DNA from: Sphingomonadales bacterium 12-68-11 | GTDB taxonomy: Bacteria > Pseudomonadota > Alphaproteobacteria > Sphingomonadales > Sphingomonadaceae | Direction: 5' to 3' | NCBI GenBank assembly: GCA_002279825.1 | Contig: NCCV01000005.1 | Location: 1 to 64,000, forward strand | DNA length: 64,000 bases | Shown: in pieces, positions 9,113-20,083 of the stretch | Layout of the letters: every line of letters starts with the position of its first letter | How positions within the stretch are numbered: the stretch's first letter is position 1 | The notes under the pieces: generated by a model | Databases searched by the model: none | Told to the model about the DNA's origin: nothing | Seen by the model: only the letters and a program-made list of their open reading frames with translations | Translations under genes and position numbers: made by a program

Positions 9113-11911
9113 TCACGCCGTCAGCCCCAGCGCCGCCGCGACCAGCGCTTCCTGCTGCTGCTTGTGCCGGCTAGCGAGGCCGGTGGCGGGTGACGCCGCC
9201 GCATCGCGCCCGGCATAGCTCGCGCGCATGCCCTTGTGTCCGGCTTCGGTCAGCGCCGCCTCGATCTGACTTTCGACGAAGAACCAGGCGCCGTTGTTCT
9301 TCGGCTCTTCCTGGCACCACACGACCTCTTCAAGCGCGGTCATGCGCGCCAGGCGCGCCGCCAGCGGCTCACCCGGGAACGGATAGATCTGCTCGAGGCG
9401 GACCACCGAAACGTCTTCGATCGCCGCCTGCTCGCGCGCCTCGAACAGGTCGTAGGCAACCTTGCCGCTGCACAGCACCAGCCGGCGGATATTGGCGTCG
9501 GGGATCTCCACGCGGTCGCTGAGGATGCGCTTGAAGTGGCTGGCGGCGGTGAACTCGTCGGCCGCGCTCTTGGCCAACGGGTGACGCAGCAGGCTCTTGG
9601 GGGTCATGATCACCAGCGGCTTGCGGAACGGCCGCAGCATCTGCCGGCGCAGCACGTGGAAGTAATTGGCCGGGCTGGTGATGTTGCACACTTGCAGGTT
9701 GTCGTTGGCGCAGAGCTGCAGGAACCGCTCGAGCCGGGCCGAGGAATGCTCGGGCCCCTGGCCTTCGAAGCCGTGCGGCAGCAGCAGCACCAGTCCGTTG
9801 GCGCGCAGCCACTTGGCCTCGCCCGCGGCGATGTACTGGTCGATCACGATCTGCGCGCCGTTGGCGAAATCGCCGAACTGCGCTTCCCACAGCACCAGCG
9901 TCTTGGGATCGGCCGAGGCGAAGCCGTATTCAAAGCCGAGCACGCCGTATTCGCTGAGCGGGCTGTCGTAGACCTCGAACTTGCCGTGCGGCAGCTCGCA
10001 CAGCGGGATGTATTTGCGCTCGGTCTGCTGGCAGATCCAGATCGCGTGGCGCTGGCTGAAAGTGCCGCGACCCGAATCCTGGCCCGACAGGCGCACGCCG
10101 TAGCCCTCGGTGACCAGGCTGCCGAAGGCGAGCGCCTCGGCGGTCGACCAGTCGAACCCTTCGCCGGTCTCGAACATCTGCCGCTTGGCATCGATCACCC
10201 TCTGCAGCGTCTTGTGGATCGGCAGGTCGGCGGGGACCGTGGTCAGCGTGCGGCCGAGGCTGTCGAACAGCTTGCGGTCGATGGCGGTCTCGACGTTGCG
10301 GCGCGCGGTCTCCGGATCGGCCGGCTTGTGCAGCCCGCTCCAGCGGCCGCCGAACCAGTCGGCCTCGTTCGGCTTGTAGCTGGCCGCGCCGGTGAACTCG
10401 CCTTCGAGCAGCGCGTCGAACTCGCCCCGCATCGCCTCCGCGGCGCCAGCATCGATCACGCCCTCGGCGATCAGGCGCGCCGAATAGATTTCACTGACGC
10501 GCGGATGCTTGCGGATCTGCGCGTACATCAGCGGCTGGGTGAAGCTCGGCTCGTCGCCCTCGTTATGGCCGAAGCGGCGATAGCACCACATGTCGATCAC
10601 GATGTCGCGCTTGAACCGCTGGCGGTACTCGATCGCCAGCTTGCAGGCGAACGTCACGGCTTCGGGATCGTCGCCGTTGACGTGCAGGATCGGCGACTGG
10701 ATGCCTTTGGCGACGTCGGACGGGTAGGGGGACGATCTGGCAAACTTCGGGCTGGTCGTAAAACCGATCTGGTTGTTGATCACGAAATGCAAGCAGCCGC
10801 CGGTGTTGTAACCGCGCACACCCGAGAAGCCGAAGCACTCCCACACAATGCCTTGGCCGGCAAACGCCGCGTCGCCGTGGATCAGCACCGGCAGGACCTG
10901 CTCGTGCTTGCTGAGGTCGTCGCGGATCGCCTGCTGCGCGCGGGTCTTGCCCAGCACGATCGGATCGACCGTTTCGAGGTGGCTGGGATTGGGCACCAGG
11001 CTCATGTGTACCTTGATGCCGTCGAACTCGCGGTCGGTGCTGGTGCCGAGGTGGTACTTGACGTCGCCCGAGCCGCCGACGTCGTCGGGATTGGCCGATC
11101 CGCCCGAGAACTCGTGGAAGATCACCCGATAAGGCTTGGCCATCACGTTGGCGAGCACGTTGAGCCGGCCGCGGTGCGCCATGCCGTAAATGATCTCGCG
11201 CACACCGAGCGCGCCGCCGTACTTGATCACGCTTTCGAGCGCGGGGATCATCGATTCGCCGCCGTCGAGCCCGAAGCGCTTGGTGCCGACGTACTTCTTA
11301 CCCAGGAACCGCTCGTATTCCTCGCCGCGGATCACCGCCTGGAGGATCGCCTTCTTGCCCTCGGGGCTGAAGCGGATGACTTTGTCGGGGCCTTCGATCC
11401 GCTCCTGCAGGAAGCGGCGTTCCTCGACATCGGCGATGTGCATGTATTCGAGCGCGACGTGCCCGCAGTAGTTCTTGCGCAGGATCGCCACCAGGTCGCG
11501 CACGCTCGCCCATTCGAGCCCCAGCGTCCCGCCGAGATAAACCGCCCGGTCGAGCGCCTCGCCGGTGAACCCGTGGTACTCGGGGGTCATGTCGGCCGGC
11601 AGTTCGGGGTTCGACAGCCCGAGTGGGTCGAGATCGGCGGCGAGGTGGCCGCGGACGCGGTAAGTGCGCACCAGCATCATCGCGCGGATCGAATCGCCCG
11701 CGGCACGCTCGATCGCCGCCGGATCGGCCGGCTTGCCGGCCTTGGCCGAGGCTTCCGCGACCACGATCTTCATCGCGGTCGGGTCCATCGCCTGCGTCAG
11801 GTCGTCGGCCCCGTCGGCGAGCGGCCAGCGCGCGTTCCCCCACGAGGGGCCGGGTTGCGGGCCGTCGGACGCGTCCAGCTCGGGCAGGAACGTCTGCGCT
11901 TCGTTACCCAT
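9113..11911 (-). CDS. sucA: 2-oxoglutarate dehydrogenase E1 component
   Basis: 932 residues, the usual length. This thiamine-diphosphate enzyme decarboxylates 2-oxoglutarate. Evidence includes the N-terminal RTYRVRGHLAADLDPLGL block, the conserved YGMAHRGRLNVLANV stretch, the HGDAAFAGQGIVWE pocket, and the C-terminal transketolase-like half with CNITSPANYFHVLRRQ and RHPLAKSAADEF. It starts only 3 bases after the sucD stop and is followed by sucB, so the complex subunits are co-expressed. The long open frame on the opposite strand is a codon-bias shadow. Confidence 0.98.
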   Translation of the reverse strand: MGNEAQTFLPELDASDGPQPGPSWGNARWPLADGADDLTQAMDPTAMKIVVAEASAKAGKPADPAAIERAAGDSIRAMMLVRTYRVRGHLAADLDPLGLSNPELPADMTPEYHGFTGEALDRAVYLGGTLGLEWASVRDLVAILRKNYCGHVALEYMHIADVEERRFLQERIEGPDKVIRFSPEGKKAILQAVIRGEEYERFLGKKYVGTKRFGLDGGESMIPALESVIKYGGALGVREIIYGMAHRGRLNVLANVMAKPYRVIFHEFSGGSANPDDVGGSGDVKYHLGTSTDREFDGIKVHMSLVPNPSHLETVDPIVLGKTRAQQAIRDDLSKHEQVLPVLIHGDAAFAGQGIVWECFGFSGVRGYNTGGCLHFVINNQIGFTTSPKFARSSPYPSDVAKGIQSPILHVNGDDPEAVTFACKLAIEYRQRFKRDIVIDMWCYRRFGHNEGDEPSFTQPLMYAQIRKHPRVSEIYSARLIAEGVIDAGAAEAMRGEFDALLEGEFTGAASYKPNEADWFGGRWSGLHKPADPETARRNVETAIDRKLFDSLGRTLTTVPADLPIHKTLQRVIDAKRQMFETGEGFDWSTAEALAFGSLVTEGYGVRLSGQDSGRGTFSQRHAIWICQQTERKYIPLCELPHGKFEVYDSPLSEYGVLGFEYGFASADPKTLVLWEAQFGDFANGAQIVIDQYIAAGEAKWLRANGLVLLLPHGFEGQGPEHSSARLERFLQLCANDNLQVCNITSPANYFHVLRRQMLRPFRKPLVIMTPKSLLRHPLAKSAADEFTAASHFKRILSDRVEIPDANIRRLVLCSGKVAYDLFEAREQAAIEDVSVVRLEQIYPFPGEPLAARLARMTALEEVVWCQEEPKNNGAWFFVESQIEAALTEAGHKGMRASYAGRDAAASPATGLASRHKQQQEALVAAALGLTA

Positions 11912-11914
11912 GGG

Positions 11915-12805
11915 TTACGCAAGCTCCTTGAGCAGCGCGTCGAGCGTGGTGCCGAGCTCGCTCGGGCTCTGCGCCACGCGGATGCCGGCGGCTTCCATCG
12001 CCGCGATCTTGTCGTCGGCGCCGCCCTGGCCGCCCGAGACGATCGCCCCGGCATGGCCCATGCGGCGGCCCGGCGGGGCGGTGCGCCCGGCGATGAACCC
12101 GACCATCGGCTTGGCCCAGCCGCGCTTGGCCTCGTCCCGGATGAACTGCGCGGCCTCTTCCTCGGCGCTGCCGCCGATCTCGCCGATCATGATGATCGAC
12201 TTCGTCGCGTCGTCCTTGAGGAACAGCTCGAGCACGTCGATGAAGTTGGTGCCGTTGACCGGATCGCCGCCGATGCCCACCGCGGTGGTCTGGCCGAGCC
12301 CGATATTGGTGGTCTGGAACACGGCTTCATAAGTAAGCGTGCCCGAGCGCGAGACAACGCCGACCGAGCCCTTCTTGAAGATGTTGGCCGGCATGATGCC
12401 GATCTTGCATTCCTCGGGGGTGAGGACGCCCGGGCAGTTCGGCCCGATCAGCCGCGACTTGGTGCCGCTGAGCGCGCGCTTGACGCGCACCATGTCGAGC
12501 ACCGGAATGCCCTCGGTGATCGCCACGATCAGTTCGATCTCGGCATCGATCGCCTCGAGGATCGAATCCGCGGCGAACGGCGGCGGCACGTAGACCACGC
12601 TCGCGGTCGCGCCGGTCGCGTGCTTCGCCTCGGCCACGGTGTCGTAGACCGGCAGCCCGATATGCGTCTGTCCGCCTTTGCCCGGCGTGACGCCCGCGAC
12701 CATCTGCGTGCCGTAAGCGAGCGCCTGTTCGGTATGGAAGGTGCCGGTGTCGCCGGTCATCCCCTGGGTGATGACCTTGGTGTTCCGGTCGACGAGAATG
12801 CTCAT
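11915..12805 (-). CDS. sucD: Succinyl-CoA synthetase subunit alpha
   Basis: 296 residues starting [18 protein letters not shown], the conserved N-terminus of the CoA-binding alpha subunit. The [10 protein letters not shown] motif holds the histidine that is phosphorylated during the reaction. A GGAG ribosome site precedes the ATG; the open frame further upstream is not conserved sequence. Unusually, the gene directly upstream is not sucC (the beta subunit) but a small unknown gene, so the partner subunit must be encoded outside this window. Confidence 0.97.
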   Translation of the reverse strand: MSILVDRNTKVITQGMTGDTGTFHTEQALAYGTQMVAGVTPGKGGQTHIGLPVYDTVAEAKHATGATASVVYVPPPFAADSILEAIDAEIELIVAITEGIPVLDMVRVKRALSGTKSRLIGPNCPGVLTPEECKIGIMPANIFKKGSVGVVSRSGTLTYEAVFQTTNIGLGQTTAVGIGGDPVNGTNFIDVLELFLKDDATKSIIMIGEIGGSAEEEAAQFIRDEAKRGWAKPMVGFIAGRTAPPGRRMGHAGAIVSGGQGGADDKIAAMEAAGIRVAQSPSELGTTLDALLKELA

Positions 12806-12827
12806 GTCAGCTCCGCCAGTTGATTCT

Positions 12828-14431
<1,604 letters not shown>

Positions 14432-14475
14432 CTAGGCCCGGCTTGAAACCATTGCAACCGCGAAAACCCCGGACT

Positions 14476-14500
14476 GAACAGTTATCTTTGCTAACAGTTC
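14476..14500. promoter_or_regulatory. Imperfect dyad / direct repeat between mdh and the GGDEF-EAL gene
   Basis: GAACAGTTA at 14476-14484 and TAACAGTTC at 14492-14500 form an 8-of-9 inverted repeat, and the AACAGTT cores also repeat directly with 16-base spacing. It lies about 150 bases upstream of the mdh start and just after the end of the GGDEF-EAL gene on the minus strand. It could be an operator for the TCA operon; no regulator is known here. Confidence 0.3.
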
Positions 14501-14524
14501 GCAGTAGCGTTTGACCCGCTGCGG

Positions 14525-16489
14525 CTAGCTCGCCAGGCGCGCTTCTCGCCCGTCGTTGCGTTCTTGCGCGAGCAGCATCGCGGCCATGTAATCCGGCACC
14601 GCGCGGCTGAAGTAATACCCCTGGCCGAGCGTGCAGCCGGCGTTGCGCACGGCCTGCACCTGCTCGATCGTCTCGAGCCCCTCGGCGACGATATCCATGT
14701 CGAGCGTCGAGCCCATCTCGGCCACCGCGCGGATGATCGCGTCGCTCTTCTTGCCGATGTTGGGGCCCGACACGAAGCTGCGGTCGACCTTGATCTTGCT
14801 GAACGGAAACTTGTTGATGTAGCCGAGCGAGGAATAGCCCGTCCCGAAGTCGTCGAGCGCGAAGCGCACGCCTTCGTTGGAAAGCTCTTCCATGAACCGC
14901 GCGGTATGCGCGTTGTCGTCGATGAACAGGCTCTCGGTCACTTCGAGTTCGAGCCGCTTCGGATCTAGCCCTGCGTCGCGCAACGCGGTCAGGATGCCGA
15001 GCGCGGCGCCGGGCGCGCGGATCTGCACCGGCGAGAGGTTGACCGCGATGGTCACGTCCTCGGGCCACTGCGCGCAGGTCTTGGCGGCCTGGGCGGTGAT
15101 CCAGTTGCCGAGCGTGATGATGACTCCGGTTTCTTCGGCCACCGGGATGAACTCGTCGGGCTTGAGCTCGCCCTTTTCCGGGTGGAACCAGCGCACCAGC
15201 GCCTCGAACGAGCGGATCCGGCCGGTCGCCAGGTCGATGATCGGCTGGAAGAAGATCGACAGCTCGTCGCGGTGGATCGCCGCGCGCAACTCGACCTCGA
15301 TCTCCTTCTTGCGCACCAGGTGGCGGGTCATCGAGGTATCGAAGAAGCAGATCTGGCCGCGCCCGGCGACTTTGGCATGGTAGAGCGCGAGGTCCGCGCC
15401 CTGCATCAGCGTATCGATGTCGGGCCCGTCGTCGGGCAGCAGCGCCACCCCCATCGAGGTGCCGGTATCGATCCGCTGCCCGTCGAGCCGCATCGGCCGC
15501 GAGATCGCCTCGCTCGCCGCACGCGCCAGCCGCTCGCTATGCGCCCGGTCTTCGACCGATGCCACGATGATGAACTCGTCGCCGCCGAACCGCGCTACGC
15601 AGGCGCCCTCGGGCGCCACCGAACGCAGCCGCTTGGCCACTTCGCTGAGCACTTTGTCGCCGACCGGGTGGCCCAGCGTGTCGTTGACCTCTTTGAACCG
15701 GTCGAGGTCGAGCCACAGCATCGCCAGCTTGCGGTCCTCCTCGAGCGCCATCAGCAGCTCGACCATATCGTGATTGAGCCCGCCGCGGTTGGTGAGCCCG
15801 GTGACCACGTCGGTGCGCGCGAACTCGCGCATCTGCTCGGCCAGCCGGCGGCTCGTTTCTGCGGCGTTGATCTGCTCCTTCAAGGTGCGGAACACGTTGA
15901 ACGTGATCGAAGCGACGCCGAACAGCACGAAGAACATCGTGCCTGCCAGGACGTAGAACACCGCCCCGCCGATGTAGATGCCGACGACGATGATCGGCAC
16001 CACCGACAGCAGCAATTGCCCGATCGCGATGAACGGCCGCCCGGCATTGCGCGCCGAAATGCCGACCCCGTACACCAGTGCATAGGCCACCATCAGCGTC
16101 TGCAGATGCCCGATCGTGGTGTCGTACATCGTCAGCGCCGCGACCAGCCCGGACAGGAACGCGTAAGTGAAAGCGCCGATTTCGTACGCGAACTCGAGCG
16201 TGCGGGCGTCGCGCCGGCGCGCGCCAGGCGCCAGCCACAGCGCGACCACGAAACGCGCGATCGCGGTCACGATCAGCAGCACGCTGGTCACGGTGATGGC
16301 GCGATTGTCGGTGACGATCATGGCCGTGACGCAGCAGGCGATGCCCGCTAGCGCTCCAGCCGCCAGGCTCAGCGGCTGGGTGTAAAGTGTCTCGACCAGC
16401 TTGCGCCGTACGCTTTCGTCGCGTTCGTCGCCGCCGATGTATCCGCCAAAGATCGTCTTTAGACGCAAGCCTGTGAGCTCCGAAGCCAC
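14525..16489 (-). CDS. Membrane-bound GGDEF-EAL cyclic-di-GMP enzyme
   Basis: 654 residues. The N-terminal ~215 residues hold about six membrane helices in pairs and no recognised sensor domain. A short coiled linker (AAETSRRLAEQMREFARTD) leads to a GGDEF domain with an intact ARFGGDEFIIV active site, then an EAL domain with SFEALVRW, NLSPVQI, LEVTES, DDFGTGYSS and AEGLET all present. Both diguanylate cyclase and phosphodiesterase activities are therefore possible. The start is a GTG at 16489 with no clear ribosome site. It is not in an operon. A near-palindrome at 14476-14500 lies between it and mdh. Confidence 0.93.
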   Translation of the reverse strand: MASELTGLRLKTIFGGYIGGDERDESVRRKLVETLYTQPLSLAAGALAGIACCVTAMIVTDNRAITVTSVLLIVTAIARFVVALWLAPGARRRDARTLEFAYEIGAFTYAFLSGLVAALTMYDTTIGHLQTLMVAYALVYGVGISARNAGRPFIAIGQLLLSVVPIIVVGIYIGGAVFYVLAGTMFFVLFGVASITFNVFRTLKEQINAAETSRRLAEQMREFARTDVVTGLTNRGGLNHDMVELLMALEEDRKLAMLWLDLDRFKEVNDTLGHPVGDKVLSEVAKRLRSVAPEGACVARFGGDEFIIVASVEDRAHSERLARAASEAISRPMRLDGQRIDTGTSMGVALLPDDGPDIDTLMQGADLALYHAKVAGRGQICFFDTSMTRHLVRKKEIEVELRAAIHRDELSIFFQPIIDLATGRIRSFEALVRWFHPEKGELKPDEFIPVAEETGVIITLGNWITAQAAKTCAQWPEDVTIAVNLSPVQIRAPGAALGILTALRDAGLDPKRLELEVTESLFIDDNAHTARFMEELSNEGVRFALDDFGTGYSSLGYINKFPFSKIKVDRSFVSGPNIGKKSDAIIRAVAEMGSTLDMDIVAEGLETIEQVQAVRNAGCTLGQGYYFSRAVPDYMAAMLLAQERNDGREARLAS

Positions 16490-16568
16490 AACCCGACTAA
16501 CGGCAAGAAGTCACTGAGTGATTAAGGACGTTGTTGGCCGGAAAGTCGGGATTTTTCCCGCGGCCAGG

Positions 16569-16898
16569 TCAGTTCGCGCCCTTGGTCCCGGCGGTCGGCA
16601 GGTCGATCGCGGCCGCCAGCCGCCGGTCGAGCGTGCGGCAAATGCCCAGCCACCATTGATAGGCGTCGCGGTCGCCGGCGAAGAAGGCCTTCTCGGCCTG
16701 TCGGCGGGCCCGCTGCGCGGCGGCGAGGCCGTGCATGGCGAAATGCCGCAGCGCGGCCCGCAGCAGCGCGTCGTCGATCTCCGCGCCGGCGGTCAGCGGC
16801 GAGTTGTCGTTGGCCGGCGGGGCCATCGTCACCCCGCTCCGGGCCAGGTCGAGGCTGGCAGAAAGCGTGGAGGGCGGGGCGGCAAAGCGAATCGTCAT
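16569..16898 (-). CDS. Small conserved protein of unknown function
   Basis: 109 residues from the ATG at 16898. An alternative ATG at 16826 has the better ribosome site (GGAGCGGGGTGACG) and would give 85 residues starting MAPPANDNSPL. The conserved part seems to be RHFAMHGLAAAQRARRQAEKAFFAGDRDAYQWWLGICRTLDRRL, all helical. Short proteins of this pattern appear in sphingomonads, but no role is known to me. It is monocistronic. Confidence 0.65.
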   Translation of the reverse strand: MTIRFAAPPSTLSASLDLARSGVTMAPPANDNSPLTAGAEIDDALLRAALRHFAMHGLAAAQRARRQAEKAFFAGDRDAYQWWLGICRTLDRRLAAAIDLPTAGTKGAN

Positions 16899-17399
16899 GG
16901 GGCGCTGAGGGTCCGTCGAGATATGGCCATGCGGCCCTCCGGACCTAGGCCACTGGCCGCTAAGCGAACGTGTGGACGAATGGTTTCCGCTTTATTGCCC
17001 AGTGTTTACCACGATTTGCGGGCAACCCGGGTTTCGGACGAGGTCCGGCCGACGGTCGACTGGAAGGGCAGTTCCAGTGGCGACCGTCGGCCGGGTGCCT
17101 GCCCCAAGCGGCAGGTACGCGATGTCAGCGAGCGATCGGCGGGCAGCGCCGCGAGACCGCTCGCCGGGAAAATCGAAAGCCATCGGCGCGCGCGCACCGG
17201 CCCCCCAGGTGCGCGCGCGCCGGCTCATCCGCGCGGATCACTCGGGCGGACGAAGCTCGGTCGAGGCGATCTGGACTTCCAAGCACGGCCGGCATTTAGC
17301 CCGCGCCGGCATGCTCCGCACCTGCCACGGCGGCGCCGTGCCAAAGCTGGACGGCGCCGCGCGGCGGGTTAATGGCGGGGCGCGGGCCCGCGTGCGGGG
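16899..17399. other. 501-base intergenic stretch with a GC-rich hairpin
   Basis: No convincing gene on either strand: the open frames here are arginine-rich and lack plausible starts. The only clear structure is the perfect hairpin at 17184-17222, listed separately. The 5' control region of the small gene ending at 16569 should lie just after 16898. Confidence 0.5.
17184..17222. other. Perfect 15-bp GC hairpin
   Basis: Arms 17184-17198 and 17208-17222 are exact inverted repeats built on GCGCGC, closing a 9-base loop (GGCCCCCCA). There is no T-run on either side, so it is not a standard intrinsic terminator. It could stop or protect the transcript of the autotransporter gene ending at 17400, or be a remnant of a repeat element. 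Confidence 0.5.
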
Positions 17400-19931
17400 C
17401 TAGAACGCGTAAGCCGCGCCGATCGACACGCGCGCGTCGTCGCCGCCGTCGCCCCAGCGGCCGAGCGCCGAGAACCACGCCGAGACCGGGCCGGTGCGGG
17501 CCGCGACGCGCAGCTCGCCGAACACCGAATCGCGTTCGGTATCGCCGAGCGCGACCGTGCGCGTGCCCATCGTGTGCTGGAGCGAAGTGAGGAACACCGT
17601 CGCGCTCTCGTCGCCGCGCTCGTTTTCGATCGAGTAGCCGCCGCGCAGCGCCGGCCGTACGACCCCGAGCTGGCCGGCGACCTCGGCGCCGACGCTGGCG
17701 GTGAGCTTCTTGAACGCGCGGTCCGGGAAGGTCAGGTTGGAAACCGACGCGCCGCTTTCCGCATAGCCGTCGAGTTCGAGGTCGACGTAGTCGATGGCCG
17801 CGAACGGAGTGAAGGAGACCGCCCCCAGCGGCACCGTCCAGCCGGCCTCCGCGCTGCCCGACCAGCCCTGGGCCTCGCTCGTCCCGCTCGCGGTCTGGCC
17901 ATAGGCCGACGGGCGGCCGATCTCGGCGGCGTCGATGTTGCCGAGCCAGGCCGCCGCGCCCTGCGCATAGAACCCGATCGGCAGCGCGATCCCGGCATAG
18001 GCGCCCGCGTGCCAGGAATCCGCCGCGAACACCGCGCCGGGCGCGAGCGTGCCGTCCATCTGATGGTAGCCGCCGAACAGGCCGATCCGCGCCGAGGTGC
18101 CGATCGCCAGGTCGCCGCCGCCCGACAGGCCGAGCCCGGCGACGGCGATGTCCGCCAGCGCGCCGCCCGGTCCGACCCGCGTCCAGTCGCCGTCGAGCCA
18201 CAGCGACACCCCGCCGCCGCCCGCCTGGCCTTCGCTGGCCTCGGTGCCGGGCAGGGCGCGCTGTGCGCCGAGCATCCGCAGCGGCGCCTGGCTGGCCGCG
18301 CGGCCGAGCGTGGTCAGCGCGGCGCGGGTGCCGAGCAGCAGCGCGTCGGGCGTCTCGTTCAGCGCCCGCAGCGCCATCGGGTCGGCATAAGTCGGCAGCG
18401 TCAGCCGATAGACCAGCAGGATGCTGTCGTTGTTGCCGGTCCCGTCGAGCGCGCCCGAGGTGCCGGGCACGCCGTTGAACTGGATCTGCGTGCCCTGGAA
18501 GTCGTTGTCGTTGCCCACGAACAGGAAGAAGTCCTGCGGCGCGCCGTCTTCGAGCACCGGTGCCAGCGCCATCGCTTCCCATTTCTCGCCAAGCGAGGTG
18601 GCGTTGGTGAGCGGCAGGCGGGTCAGGTTCATGCCGACCCGCGCGAGCTGCGTGGGATTGAGCATGTTGATCAGCTCGACCTGCTGCACCGCGGTGATGC
18701 CCGAGGCGAGCGTGCCATTGGTGGCCACCGGCGTGGTGCCGGTCTCATAGGCGGTGCCGACCAGGTTGGTCGCCCCGGCGGTATCGACCAGCAGGATCGA
18801 CTTGAACATCGGCGTCGCGCTGGTGCTGGCACTGGCCGCCACGCCGCGCCCGAGCCCGTCGCGCGACAACACCAGGAACTGGGTGTCGTTGAGCGCCAGC
18901 ATCTCGGACTGCGCGGCGGTGCGGTCGGGCGCGCCGCCCGAGCCGTTGTTGTTGAACACCGGGAGCTGCAGCACATAATGGCCGATCGGGTTGGTCGGGG
19001 TCGGGTTGGTGCTGATGTCGTAGACCAGAATGCGGGTGTTGTTGCGGGTCTGCTGGTTGGCGCCGTTGGTGTCCTGCACGGTCGCCGACTGCAGGATCGT
19101 GACCAGCTTCTTGTTGTCGGGGGTCAGGGCCATCGCCTCGAGCCCCTGGTTGTTGCGGCGGCCGGTCTGCCCGGGGGTGGTGGAGTTGAAGTTGATCGCG
19201 CCGGCGGTGCGCGGCAGCAGCGCGGGCACCGTCTGGATCGCGCCGATTTGCCGTCCGCTCGCATCGAAATAATAGAGCCCGGCGGCATATTCGTCGGACA
19301 CGTAGAAGCTGCCGTCGGGCCGGAACGCGATCGCCTCGGCGTCGAGCGCGATATGGCCGGCGGCGGTGCCGTCGGTCGCCAGCGGATAGACGATCCCGCC
19401 GCGCGTCACCGTGCTCGCGCCCGGATCGCGGCCGGTGAAGTACAGGCCGGTGCTGTCGGTCAGCACGAATCCGCCGGTCGGAGTGATCGAGACCTGGCTT
19501 TGCGAAGCGGCGGTCTGCGGCAGCGCGGCCGAGCCGGCGGCGAGCGGGCGGAACGCGATGTTCGAGGTATGGATGCGGTTGCGATAGTCGATCGCGCCGT
19601 CGAACGGGCCGCGGTCGGGCAGCGTCACCATGCCGCTCGAATAAGTCCCGTCGGCATTGCGCCGCCAGGTGCTGAGATCGAGCGCCATGCCCGAGAAGCT
19701 GCCCAGCGTCTCATTGCGGAAATCGCGGGTATTGGCGTCGAGCCGGCCGGCGCCCTGCAGGCCCTTGTTGACATAGGTGACGCCGTTGAGCGTGACCGAG
19801 GTTTCGCCGCTGGCGGTCGTGACGTTGGGCGTCGTTACCTGGCGCGACTGGGCCGCGGCGGCCGAGGGCAGCGCGGCGGCGAGCGCCAGCGAGACGAGCG
19901 AAATGCCCGAACGAAAACGGTGCGAAGTCAT
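17400..19931 (-). CDS. Phytase-like esterase domain fused to an autotransporter beta-barrel
   Basis: 843 residues. A signal peptide (to about AAAQ, residue 28) is followed by an 'esterase-like activity of phytase' domain of ~500 residues (GLQGAGRLDANTRDFRNETLGSFSGMALD, DRGPFDGAIDYRNR, DAEAIAFRPDGSFYVSDEY, QGLEAMALTPDNKKL). The last ~280 residues form an autotransporter barrel ending in the aromatic residue F (IGAAYAF). The passenger is probably displayed on the outer membrane and may release phosphate from organic phosphates; substrate specificity is not proven for the family. It is monocistronic. A PhoX-type phosphatase elsewhere in the window fits a phosphate-scavenging theme. Confidence 0.85.
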   Translation of the reverse strand: MTSHRFRSGISLVSLALAAALPSAAAAQSRQVTTPNVTTASGETSVTLNGVTYVNKGLQGAGRLDANTRDFRNETLGSFSGMALDLSTWRRNADGTYSSGMVTLPDRGPFDGAIDYRNRIHTSNIAFRPLAAGSAALPQTAASQSQVSITPTGGFVLTDSTGLYFTGRDPGASTVTRGGIVYPLATDGTAAGHIALDAEAIAFRPDGSFYVSDEYAAGLYYFDASGRQIGAIQTVPALLPRTAGAINFNSTTPGQTGRRNNQGLEAMALTPDNKKLVTILQSATVQDTNGANQQTRNNTRILVYDISTNPTPTNPIGHYVLQLPVFNNNGSGGAPDRTAAQSEMLALNDTQFLVLSRDGLGRGVAASASTSATPMFKSILLVDTAGATNLVGTAYETGTTPVATNGTLASGITAVQQVELINMLNPTQLARVGMNLTRLPLTNATSLGEKWEAMALAPVLEDGAPQDFFLFVGNDNDFQGTQIQFNGVPGTSGALDGTGNNDSILLVYRLTLPTYADPMALRALNETPDALLLGTRAALTTLGRAASQAPLRMLGAQRALPGTEASEGQAGGGGVSLWLDGDWTRVGPGGALADIAVAGLGLSGGGDLAIGTSARIGLFGGYHQMDGTLAPGAVFAADSWHAGAYAGIALPIGFYAQGAAAWLGNIDAAEIGRPSAYGQTASGTSEAQGWSGSAEAGWTVPLGAVSFTPFAAIDYVDLELDGYAESGASVSNLTFPDRAFKKLTASVGAEVAGQLGVVRPALRGGYSIENERGDESATVFLTSLQHTMGTRTVALGDTERDSVFGELRVAARTGPVSAWFSALGRWGDGGDDARVSIGAAYAF

Positions 19932-20083
19932 AACGGAAACCCCCCGGTTCGGCGTGATGCCGGGCCCAAAGCCGAGGGTGCGCTAGGCCTGCTGCGTTAC
20001 CGTTCTCGGACAAAATTGCGACCGATCAAAGTCAACGCGATTTGAGGGGGCGCGGCCGCACCGGCGCGCGGCCAGCGCGCGGC

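Noticed and set aside
9236..12823. A 1195-codon open frame on the plus strand opposite sucD and sucA
   Set aside because: It is the codon-bias shadow of two certain genes: its protein is rich in Arg, His, Leu and Val with no family similarity and no ribosome site.
16960..17403. Small genes in the gap before the autotransporter
   Set aside because: Overlapping Arg/Gly/Ala-rich frames on both strands, no ribosome sites, and a hairpin through the middle.
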